Assembly: GCA_026398675.1 (NCBI GenBank)
Contig: JAPLSK010000037.1
Coordinates: 1 to 6,817 of the forward strand
Length of the DNA stretch: 6,817 nt
Direction: 5' to 3'
From: a bacterium
GTDB taxonomy: Bacteria > RBG-13-66-14
How positions within the stretch are numbered: position 1 is the stretch's first letter; each line of letters starts with the position of its first letter. Of the stretch, positions 1-5,291 are shown piece by piece. The notes below the pieces were generated by a model that saw only the letters and a program-made list of their open reading frames with translations, had not been told where the DNA came from and searched no databases. The position numbers and the translations under genes are program-made.

Positions 1-955
1 CGGTCTGCCAGTAGTCGTCGGCGTAGCCGTACTCCTGCACCTCGCTGGGCCACCAGTTGTTGGTCTGGGCGGACTTCCACCACCAGAGGTCCAGTTGAGG
101 TGCGAGACCCTCGTTGCCCATGTCGGCGGTGAGCTTACAGGTCCAATCGTTACCGTCCTGGTGCCAGCTGGCGTCCCAGCCGTTCTCCCAGAAACCGGAG
201 ACCGAGGGGATGGGCGGCAGCTCGCCTGTGCCGGCGTCGGGATCGTACGGGCCGTCGGGATCCTGCCAGCAGTCCCAGACCAGGAGCAGGGTGTCGGAGG
301 AGTAGCCGTGGTTGTAGAGCTCGTCGCCCCAGAAAGCCGGATCCACGCCGTCCGCGACCATGGGATCCCAGCCGTTCGACACCTGGCGTATATAATTGAT
401 CAAATCCATCTCGCCGCCGATGTCCCTGTAGAAGCGCCAGCGTTTGTAGTAGTGATCGTCGCAGCCGTAGGGGTCGGTCCACTGGAAGGCCATGTAGAGC
501 GTGCCGACGCCGGCGGCCACGTTGTAGCACGCCGCGACGTTGATCTCGTCCACCACGCCCGAGGACGGCGCGTTCACGTTGTAAGTGTTGCCGTCCGGGG
601 CAACCTCCGTGTCATCGCCGTAGCCGCTGGCGTATTGCTTGTGCTCCAGGGTGTAGGTGTGCCATGTGACCGTGCCCAGGTCTGGATGCCAGACCTCCTC
701 GGGCGACAGCACGCCGTCAATGGTCGGCAGATTGGTGATGTACTCGGGTACGATGGCGTTGGCAACGTTCTCGCCGCCGTTGAAGTCCAGGATCAGATGT
801 GTGCCGCACCAGTTGTCGTACGAGTCATCGGTGACGAGCACACTGAAGGCCTGATCCATGTACTCGGCGATGGGGAAGGTGGTTTCCTGTTCCTCGGGAG
901 AGCAGGAAATGAGCAACAACGCCCCAATGAGCGCGCAAAAGAATAAGTTACGCAC
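1..955 (-). CDS. Lipoprotein with ethylbenzene-dehydrogenase/DOMON-like domain (3' end outside window)
   Basis: Reading the minus strand from a GTG at 955-953 gives 318 residues without a stop. Residues 1-18 form a lipoprotein signal peptide: basic MRN start, hydrophobic stretch, lipobox LISC with Cys18 as the expected lipidated residue. The mature part is rich in Trp, Asp and Tyr. TIDGVLSPEEVW (78-89) looks like the first strand of CBM9/DOMON-type domains. GTLYMAFQWTDP (151-162), DTLLLVWD (221-228) and LDLWWWK followed by GYADDYW (288-316) resemble the order of motifs in the haem-binding gamma subunit of ethylbenzene/DMSO-type dehydrogenases (EB_dh family). The GTG start is chosen because a strong AGGAGG lies 8 nt upstream and the signal peptide begins there. 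The inferred role is an exported, lipid-anchored haem- or ligand-binding protein. No catalytic partner is visible, and haem ligands cannot be assigned. Lipoprotein nature is well supported; the domain call is moderate. Confidence 0.8.
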   Translation of the reverse strand, partial: MRNLFFCALIGALLLISCSPEEQETTFPIAEYMDQAFSVLVTDDSYDNWCGTHLILDFNGGENVANAIVPEYITNLPTIDGVLSPEEVWHPDLGTVTWHTYTLEHKQYASGYGDDTEVAPDGNTYNVNAPSSGVVDEINVAACYNVAAGVGTLYMAFQWTDPYGCDDHYYKRWRFYRDIGGEMDLINYIRQVSNGWDPMVADGVDPAFWGDELYNHGYSSDTLLLVWDCWQDPDGPYDPDAGTGELPPIPSVSGFWENGWDASWHQDGNDWTCKLTADMGNEGLAPQLDLWWWKSAQTNNWWPSEVQEYGYADDYWQT

Positions 956-961
956 TTTAAA

Positions 962-970
962 CCCCTCCTT
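962..970 (-). promoter_or_regulatory. Ribosome binding site of the lipoprotein gene
   Basis: The minus strand reads AAGGAGGGG here, with AGGAGG at 969-964, 8 nt before the GTG at 955. This near-perfect Shine-Dalgarno decides the non-ATG start. A CTCCCCC tract at 986-980 in the same leader could pair with it. Confidence 0.8.
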
Positions 971-1029
971 CTTAAGAGTGGGGGAGTAAGAGCTTGAGGG
1001 TATCTCAATCGAGTACATAAATCAGCGAA

Positions 1030-1070
1030 AGGCTACACCAAGAACGTGGGCGTGTCAAGATTCAATTTTT
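1030..1070 (-). promoter_or_regulatory. Sigma-70-type promoter of the lipoprotein gene with possible UP element
   Basis: On the minus strand a perfect -35 TTGACA lies at 1058-1053. After a 17-bp spacer comes a weak -10, TAGCCT, at 1035-1030. The stretch just upstream of the -35 (AAAAAATTGAA, 1071-1061) is A/T-rich in an otherwise GC-rich sequence and could act as an UP element. The start site would be near 1023, giving a leader of about 70 nt. The -10 matches consensus at only three of six positions, so this is a prediction. Confidence 0.55.
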
Positions 1071-1092
1071 TGCCGTCCGAGCCCGAAACGGC

Positions 1093-1190
1093 GTAACACC
1101 TCCGGCGAACCGAGCGTAGCGAGCTACGCCCCCGGCGAACCGAGTAATGCCCCGGCAAACCGAGCGAAGCGAGCTACGCCCCGGCGAATA
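1093..1190. repeat. Repeat cluster 1, CCGGCGAACCGAG units
   Basis: The 13-mer CCGGCGAACCGAG occurs at 1102-1114 and 1132-1144, with one mismatch at 1152-1164, and partially at 1181-1188. Spacings are about 30, 20 and 29 bp. The long units carry an inverted repeat after the 13-mer: GCGTAGCGAGCTACGC at 1114-1129 (7-bp arms around GA), and a version with one mismatched pair at 1164-1179. The 20-bp unit lacks the inverted part. The unit is neither CRISPR-like nor protein-coding; it looks like a short interspersed repeat family with hairpin potential. Confidence 0.85.
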
Positions 1191-1212
1191 TCCTGGGGAG
1201 TCCACATTTGCG

Positions 1213-1242
1213 TTGTTGGCGCGCGGAACATTCGTTTATAAT
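1213..1242 (+). promoter_or_regulatory. Candidate promoter for the phosphodiesterase operon
   Basis: A perfect -10 TATAAT at 1237-1242 is preceded by TTGTTG at 1213-1218 with an 18-bp spacer. It sits in a locally AT-rich stretch between the two repeat clusters. Transcription would begin near 1249, about 100 nt before the ATG at 1349, so repeat cluster 2 would lie in the mRNA leader. The -35 is only a partial match. Confidence 0.5.
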
Positions 1243-1268
1243 GGTTTTTAAAATAGTTCGGAAACAAA

Positions 1269-1342
1269 GTAACGCTCCGGCGAACCGAGCTTTAGCGAGC
1301 TATGCCCCCGGCGAACCGAGCTATGCTCCTGGCAAAAAGAGG
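1269..1342. repeat. Repeat cluster 2, diverged copy of cluster 1
   Basis: CCGGCGAACCGAG recurs at 1277-1289 and 1308-1320, with a degraded copy starting near 1328. The 31-bp then 20-bp spacing matches the 30-then-20 order of cluster 1. The flanks align as well: GTAAC before the first unit, TAGCGAGCTA within the long unit (1293-1302), and GGCAAA in the last unit. The block 1269-1342 therefore looks like a diverged direct duplicate of about 1093-1164. It overlaps the probable ribosome binding site (AAGAGG, near 1337-1342) of the next gene. Confidence 0.8.
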
Positions 1343-1348
1343 TTGGTT

Positions 1349-2218
1349 ATGGCGGCGATAAAAGGCCGCACCGCTTGGATTATCACCGTCTCCGCCGTCG
1401 TGGTCCTGGCGGCGCTCGTCTGGATTCTGGGCTACACCGAAGTGGGCTCCGATCCGGCGTACATATACGTCGCCCTGAGGGGCCTCGCCGGGGCGGAGAC
1501 GCCCATGCCGGGTTCGACGGTCTGGCTCCTCCCCCTGGTGGACTCGCTGGTCCCGGTTCCCGCCGGGCTGCACGAGCTTTCCGGTTTCGTTCCGGTCGAA
1601 ACCTCCGACGGCAAGCTGGAGGTGGAGGTCCGCCTCGCGCTGGACCTCGACCCCGCCGGCGCGGTACAGGTCGTTGACGCGTGGGGCGCCGACTGGGACG
1701 GGGAGCTCATCCGGGAGATCCTGGACTCGGTCGTCGGCGAGAGAACCTTCGACGGGACGACCGCGGAGCTCTACACCACCCGCGGCCCTGCGGGTGGGGC
1801 GCATCGCGCTCCCGACGGCCCGTTTCTCCGCCGACCAGACCGAGGACGCCGGGTTCTTCAAGCCGGTGAAGGTGGTCGTGCTGGGGATGGACGCCCTGGA
1901 GGACACCCTGGTCAACAAGCTCATAGACATGGGCGAGCTGCCCAACTTCGCCCGGATGCGCGACGAGGGTTACCTGGGGACGCTGCAATCCGAAGCGCCC
2001 TACTTCTCGCCGGAAATCTGGACCACCTTCGCCACCGGCAAACCGGCGGACGAGCACGGCATAACCGCCTTCACCCGGACCAACCCCAAGACCGGCCAGC
2101 TGGAACCTCTCTCGGCGCTGGACCGCAAGGTTTCGACCTTCTGGGAATTTCTAGGCGGGCGCGACCTCTCCAGCATCGTCGTCAACTGGTACTACTCCTG
2201 GCCCACGGGGGAGATTAA
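1349..2218 (+). CDS. N-terminal part (membrane anchor + SPFH-like) of disrupted phosphodiesterase copy 1
   Basis: The ATG at 1349 is chosen because the protein aligns from its first residues with the intact downstream paralogue (both give a basic start, one hydrophobic helix, then GYTE) and because AAGAGG lies about 6 nt upstream. Residues 8-28 or so form a signal anchor. The following region (PGSTVWLLPLVDSL, then VETSDGKLEVEVRLALDLDP) resembles an SPFH/band-7 domain: an aromatic-rich P-x-x-D strand followed by a T-x-D-G strand pair. Homology to the paralogue stops at residue 146 (base 1786). The rest of this open frame to 2218 is out-of-frame translation of the phosphodiesterase domain. About 20 residues present in the paralogue (147-166 there) are missing at the break. 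As it stands, the product would be a membrane-anchored SPFH-like stub without an enzyme domain. Confidence 0.6.
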   Translation: MAAIKGRTAWIITVSAVVVLAALVWILGYTEVGSDPAYIYVALRGLAGAETPMPGSTVWLLPLVDSLVPVPAGLHELSGFVPVETSDGKLEVEVRLALDLDPAGAVQVVDAWGADWDGELIREILDSVVGERTFDGTTAELYTTRGPAGGAHRAPDGPFLRRPDRGRRVLQAGEGGRAGDGRPGGHPGQQAHRHGRAAQLRPDARRGLPGDAAIRSALLLAGNLDHLRHRQTGGRARHNRLHPDQPQDRPAGTSLGAGPQGFDLLGISRRARPLQHRRQLVLLLAHGGD

Positions 2219-3155
2219 GGGCTTCAACCTGACCAACTACGCCTGGGAACCCAAGTTCGGCAAGGGCTTCATCGGCATCCCCCACTACGACGAGCTCCCC
2301 GGCAAGGACTGGCCCGAGGGCATCACGGCGACGGTGAACGAGGCAATCGCCAACCGGCCCTACATCTCCGAGGATGACTACGCCCTGGCCTGGGTCCTGC
2401 CGGAAATCCCGGCGGCCACCACCGACGGGACGCCGCTTAAAGGGGGGCCGCCCCTGCCGCACTACCTGGAGCGGGACGTCCTGGCCGCCAACGCCTGCTT
2501 CTGGCTCATGGACCACGAGGACTGGAACATCGCGGCGGTGTACCAGGAATTCCCGGACGTGCTCTGCCATCTCATCTGGCCGGCCCACGCCTACCGGTGG
2601 GAGAAGCTGACCGGCGAACCGAGCGACCTGCCGCCCATCCCGCCCCAACGTCGGGAGCTGGCCGAGAAAGCCGGCGACACCATCATCGAGGCGTACCGTT
2701 TTGAGGACAAGCTCCTGGGCATCGCCATGGACCGCTGGGGCGACGAGGCGGTCATCGTGGTGGTGAGCGACCACGGCTTCAACACCATCTACCCGCCGAA
2801 GACCATCCTCATCGGCGACGACCAGATGCTGACGAGGTTGTACTGGCACGACCCCACCGGCATCTTCGGGCTCTGGGGCCGCCACATCCAGCAGGGGGTG
2901 ACGGGCGAGATAACCATCTACGACTTCCTCCCCACCGTCCTGGCCCTCCTCGGTATACCGGCGGCGCAGGACATGCCGGGGCGCGTGGTGGAGGAGGCCC
3001 TCGAGCCCGAGTTCCTCGACCGGATGAAGGCCGGCCCTCTGGCCGAAAAGCCGAAGACCTACGACTCCCGGGAGCGCGAGGTGGACCACGACATCGTCAA
3101 CGTCGTCGGCGAGGCGGAGCTGGAACGCCTGCGCGCGCTGGGGTACCTACAGTGA
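1674..3155 (+). CDS. Type I phosphodiesterase/nucleotide pyrophosphatase domain, copy 1 (frameshifted from its N-terminus)
   Basis: This open frame can only start at the weak TTG at 1674. Its first 38 residues are shadow sequence, and homology to the paralogue begins at residue 39 (base 1788). The rest is a complete alkaline-phosphatase-superfamily domain. Predicted metal ligands are Asp73 (GMDALED), Asp295 and His299 (DVLCH), Asp366-His367 (VSDHGF) and His392 (YWHDPTG). By alignment with nucleotide pyrophosphatases, the nucleophile would be Ser112 in YFSPEIWTTFATG. The C-terminus ELERLRALGYLQ is nearly identical to the paralogue and typical of exported members of this superfamily. No stop or further frameshift interrupts 1788-3155, so the lesion is recent, a sequence error, or the domain is still expressed. 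Without the upstream frame it lacks a signal or anchor. The substrate is unknown. The stop overlaps the next start by 4 nt. Confidence 0.75.
   Translation: MTRGAPTGTGSSSGRSWTRSSAREPSTGRPRSSTPPAALRVGRIALPTARFSADQTEDAGFFKPVKVVVLGMDALEDTLVNKLIDMGELPNFARMRDEGYLGTLQSEAPYFSPEIWTTFATGKPADEHGITAFTRTNPKTGQLEPLSALDRKVSTFWEFLGGRDLSSIVVNWYYSWPTGEIKGFNLTNYAWEPKFGKGFIGIPHYDELPGKDWPEGITATVNEAIANRPYISEDDYALAWVLPEIPAATTDGTPLKGGPPLPHYLERDVLAANACFWLMDHEDWNIAAVYQEFPDVLCHLIWPAHAYRWEKLTGEPSDLPPIPPQRRELAEKAGDTIIEAYRFEDKLLGIAMDRWGDEAVIVVVSDHGFNTIYPPKTILIGDDQMLTRLYWHDPTGIFGLWGRHIQQGVTGEITIYDFLPTVLALLGIPAAQDMPGRVVEEALEPEFLDRMKAGPLAEKPKTYDSREREVDHDIVNVVGEAELERLRALGYLQ
1776..1797. other. Inverted repeat at the frameshift/deletion junction
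   Basis: CCACCCGC (1776-1783) and GCGGGTGG (1790-1797) form a perfect 8-bp inverted repeat around a 6-nt loop, GGCCCT. Homology to the paralogue runs in one frame up to 1786 and resumes in another from 1788, so the junction falls inside the loop. Relative to the paralogue roughly 60 nt are missing, and the change is not a multiple of three. Confidence 0.75.
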
Positions 3156-4984
3156 CCTTGAGAAAAGGCGTCAAAACCGCGTTGATTATGGGCGGCGCCG
3201 TCGCCGCCCTCGCTTTGGCCGTCTGGCTCACCGGCTATACCGAGGCGCCGTCGGAGCCCGGATGCGGCTACATCGTCCGCGGCGTCTCGGGGGAGTACCG
3301 GGCGGTGGGCGTCGGGGAGACGGTCTGGGTCTTCCCCATTTTCGGGGAGCTCACGCCCTACCGGCTGGGGAAAAACGTCCTCTCCAGCCCGGTGCAGCTC
3401 GAGGCCGCCGACGGCCCGCTCACCCTGGAGCTGGAGACGGAGCTGGACCTGGACCCGGCCGTCGCGCCCGGTTTCTACGGCCTCGTGGATGGAGACCCGG
3501 AATCTGGACTTGGCGGGCTGGCCGGACGATTATTAAGCGACACGGCGGGCGGTTTCACGACCGGTGAGCTCTGGTGGGGCCGCCGCGGCGAGTTCCGGGC
3601 CGCCGCCGAGGGTATTCTCCGAAAAGCCCTGACCGACGCCGTGCCGGGGCTGACGATTCACCGAATATCCTTCCCGGCGATTCTCGACGGAGCCCCGGAA
3701 CCCCCCGCCGAACGCCGGCTGGTCATCCTGGGCGTGGACGCCCTGGACGACAAACTGCTCGCCGACTTCGCCGCCGAGGGCTGGCTGCCGAACTTCTCCC
3801 GCCTCCTCGACGGCGGATGTTTATCCGTCCTGCGCTCCGAGGCGCCCTACTTCTCCCCCGTAATCTGGACCACCATCGCCACGGGGCTGTCGCCCGCGGA
3901 GCACGGGCTGACGGACTTCACCCTCCCGACGGACGACGGCGGCCGCCGTCCGATCACCGCCGGGGACCGCCTGGCGCCCACCTTCTGGGAGATAGTCGCC
4001 GCCAAGGGGCTGCCCCCGATCACGGTCAACTGGTTCGCCACCTGGCCGGCCCGGGAGATGCCGGTCGGGGTAACGCTGACCAGCTACGCCTGGGAGCCGC
4101 GCTTCACGCGGGTTTACACGCCGCTCACCGATTTCACAAAAATTCCCCGGCGGACCTGGCCCGAGGGAATCATGGCGGAGGTGGACCCGGCCGTCGCCTC
4201 CCGCCCGTACATCGACGAGGACGACTACCCGGACGCCGGGCGCCTGGAAACGGTGGAGCGTGGGAGCGGCACCCCTCTGGTCCACTACCTCACCCGGGAC
4301 GCGCTTACCGCAAACGCCCTGTTGTACCTGATGGGCACGCGGAACTGGAGAGTCGCGTCCTGCTACCTCGAGGCGGGCGACGTGGCCTGCCACCTCCTGT
4401 GGCCCGCACACGCCCTCTGGTGGGAACGCCTGAGCGGGGATCCGGCCCTCGTCCCCCCCCGGACCCCGGAGTACCTGGAAAAGGCGGAGGCGAACGGGTG
4501 GGGCACCCTCATTCGGGATTTCTACGTCTGGGCGGATAGATTCGTCGGCGCGGTGCTGGAAAAGCTCCAACCGGGCGACATCCTGATAGTCCTCTCCGAT
4601 CACGGCTTCGCCAGCGCCTACCCGCCGGAGGACGTCCCCGTCGGCGGCGGCGCCGTTGGGCGCATGTCTTACTGGCACGACCCGACCGGGGTGCTGATTC
4701 TCTACGGGGAGGGCGTCAGGCAGGGCGAGAAGGGTCCCGAGGCGAGCGTGTACGACGTCTGCCCCACCGTCCTGGCCTTGTTGGGGATTCCGCCCGCGGG
4801 GGACATGCCCGGACGGACGCTTACCGGGGCCCTGGAGCCGGTCCTGGCGGCGTCGCTGGAGAGGGGACCCCTGTCCCACATCGTCCCGACCTACGGCCGC
4901 GAGAAACCGACGGGGGCGGATCTCACGCCGGATCTCTCCGAGACCGAGTTGGAAAGGCTCCGCGCCATCGGTTACCTGCAGTGA
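3152..4984 (+). CDS. Membrane-anchored SPFH-like/alkaline-phosphatase-superfamily phosphodiesterase, copy 2 (intact)
   Basis: The product has 610 residues. The GTG start overlaps the preceding stop (GTGA), suggesting translational coupling. Residues 1-8 are basic and about 9-28 form a single transmembrane anchor, placing the rest outside the cytoplasmic membrane. Residues about 35-178 resemble an SPFH/band-7 domain: GETVWVFPIFGEL (55-67), the DG-centred strand pair (83-102), and an amphipathic helix with a G-L-T-I-x-x-I strand (147-175). Residues about 188-556 are a type I phosphodiesterase/nucleotide pyrophosphatase domain. Predicted metal ligands are Asp196, Asp410, His414, Asp483, His484 and His509, and the probable nucleophile is Ser235 in YFSPVIWTTIATG. 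The C-terminus ELERLRAIGYLQ matches copy 1. The enzyme should hydrolyse a phosphodiester, phosphonate or phosphomonoester in the periplasm; the exact substrate cannot be told. The family call is firm and the SPFH-like call is inferred from pattern only. Confidence 0.88.
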   Translation: MTLRKGVKTALIMGGAVAALALAVWLTGYTEAPSEPGCGYIVRGVSGEYRAVGVGETVWVFPIFGELTPYRLGKNVLSSPVQLEAADGPLTLELETELDLDPAVAPGFYGLVDGDPESGLGGLAGRLLSDTAGGFTTGELWWGRRGEFRAAAEGILRKALTDAVPGLTIHRISFPAILDGAPEPPAERRLVILGVDALDDKLLADFAAEGWLPNFSRLLDGGCLSVLRSEAPYFSPVIWTTIATGLSPAEHGLTDFTLPTDDGGRRPITAGDRLAPTFWEIVAAKGLPPITVNWFATWPAREMPVGVTLTSYAWEPRFTRVYTPLTDFTKIPRRTWPEGIMAEVDPAVASRPYIDEDDYPDAGRLETVERGSGTPLVHYLTRDALTANALLYLMGTRNWRVASCYLEAGDVACHLLWPAHALWWERLSGDPALVPPRTPEYLEKAEANGWGTLIRDFYVWADRFVGAVLEKLQPGDILIVLSDHGFASAYPPEDVPVGGGAVGRMSYWHDPTGVLILYGEGVRQGEKGPEASVYDVCPTVLALLGIPPAGDMPGRTLTGALEPVLAASLERGPLSHIVPTYGREKPTGADLTPDLSETELERLRAIGYLQ

Positions 4985-5004
4985 CGAGAGCGGCCTTAAA
5001 ATCC

Positions 5005-5035
5005 GGGGACCGCGCCCGTCCGGCCCCTTTTTTCT
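5005..5035 (+). terminator. Rho-independent terminator after the phosphodiesterase pair
   Basis: GGGGACCG (5005-5012) pairs with CGGCCCC (5021-5027) with one bulged A, around an 8-nt loop. Six T residues follow directly at 5028-5033. It begins 20 nt after the stop codon at 4984, the expected position for the end of the two-gene unit. Confidence 0.8.
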
Positions 5036-5068
5036 TGCCGAATAATCAACTGCGTCATATTCCGGCAA
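5035..5068. repeat. Imperfect inverted repeat downstream of the terminator
   Basis: TTGCCGAATA (5035-5044) is matched by TATTCCGGCAA (5058-5068), its reverse complement with one extra C, around a 13-nt spacer. No T-run follows, so it is not a second classical terminator. It could be an operator, an RNA hairpin, or a remnant of an element end; nothing in the sequence decides between these. Confidence 0.5.
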
Positions 5069-5183
5069 AGCCCCCGGTCCACGGAGGTCTCCCCTCCCCC
5101 CGTCGCCCGGCGGATGCACGAGAGACGATTCCGTTCAGCCGCGGGCACCGATGACTTTAACGTGGCATGTACAGGGTGCCTTT

Positions 5184-5192
5184 TGGTATAAT
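5184..5192 (+). promoter_or_regulatory. Extended -10 promoter for the aminotransferase gene
   Basis: TGGTATAAT fits the extended -10 pattern TGnTATAAT exactly. No good -35 lies 16-18 bp upstream, which is acceptable for extended -10 promoters. Transcription would start near 5199, leaving a leader of about 90 nt before the ATG at 5292. Confidence 0.6.
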
Positions 5193-5291
5193 AAAGAGGT
5201 TAATTAATTCAATCCAAGTCAATCATCGAACTATTCACGCGGCGTGCAACCGGGGGAGCCGTCGCTTCGTAACATAAGGTAAAGCCGAAAC

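Larger units (their letters stand above)
956..1348. other. Divergent intergenic region with two promoters and two repeat clusters
   Basis: This 393-bp gap separates the minus-strand lipoprotein gene from the plus-strand phosphodiesterase genes. It holds the lipoprotein leader and promoter (to about 1070), a small GCCGT/ACGGC inverted repeat (1072-1076 and 1088-1092), repeat cluster 1, a plus-strand promoter, and repeat cluster 2 in the plus-strand leader. No convincing coding sequence was seen. The open frame that reaches back to 1208 runs through the repeats and has no homology to the paralogue upstream of 1349. Confidence 0.7.
4985..5291. other. Intergenic region with terminator, inverted repeat and promoter
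   Basis: The 307-bp gap holds the terminator of the phosphodiesterase operon (5005-5035), an imperfect inverted repeat (5035-5068), an unremarkable GC-rich stretch (5069-5160) and an AT-richer promoter and leader (about 5181-5291). No gene was found in it. Confidence 0.6.

Noticed and set aside
95..946. Long plus-strand open frame opposite the lipoprotein
   Set aside because: It is Val/Gly-rich shadow sequence. The minus strand has a perfect ribosome binding site, lipobox signal peptide and recognisable domain motifs.
1072..1092. GCCGT/ACGGC hairpin next to a T-run as a terminator
   Set aside because: The T-run precedes the stem on the plus strand, and on the minus strand an A-run follows it, so it has no terminator polarity. 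It lies just upstream of the lipoprotein promoter.
1102..1340. CRISPR array
   Set aside because: Units are 20-31 bp with no unique spacers of constant length, units are degenerate, and no cas gene is nearby.
1208..1348. N-terminal extension of copy 1 from a TTG at 1208
   Set aside because: It translates through the intergenic repeats and a probable promoter, and has no counterpart in the paralogue, whose start aligns with the ATG at 1349.
1674..2218. Programmed frameshift joining the two halves of copy 1
   Set aside because: A simple shift would not restore the roughly 20 residues missing relative to the paralogue, and no slippery sequence is evident at 1784-1790. Deletion or sequence error is simpler.
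3821..5119. Long minus-strand open frame (432 codons)
   Set aside because: It is antisense to the phosphodiesterase, reflects GC-rich codon structure, and reads as low-complexity Arg/Gly/Pro-rich protein.
5163..5179. Sigma-54 promoter (TGGCA...TGC)
   Set aside because: The GG and GC elements are 12 bp apart rather than 10, and a much better extended -10 lies right after it.
5114..5191. 25-codon open frame with an ATG and Cys-rich end
   Set aside because: It has no ribosome binding site, its stop overlaps the extended -10 promoter, and its length is within chance.
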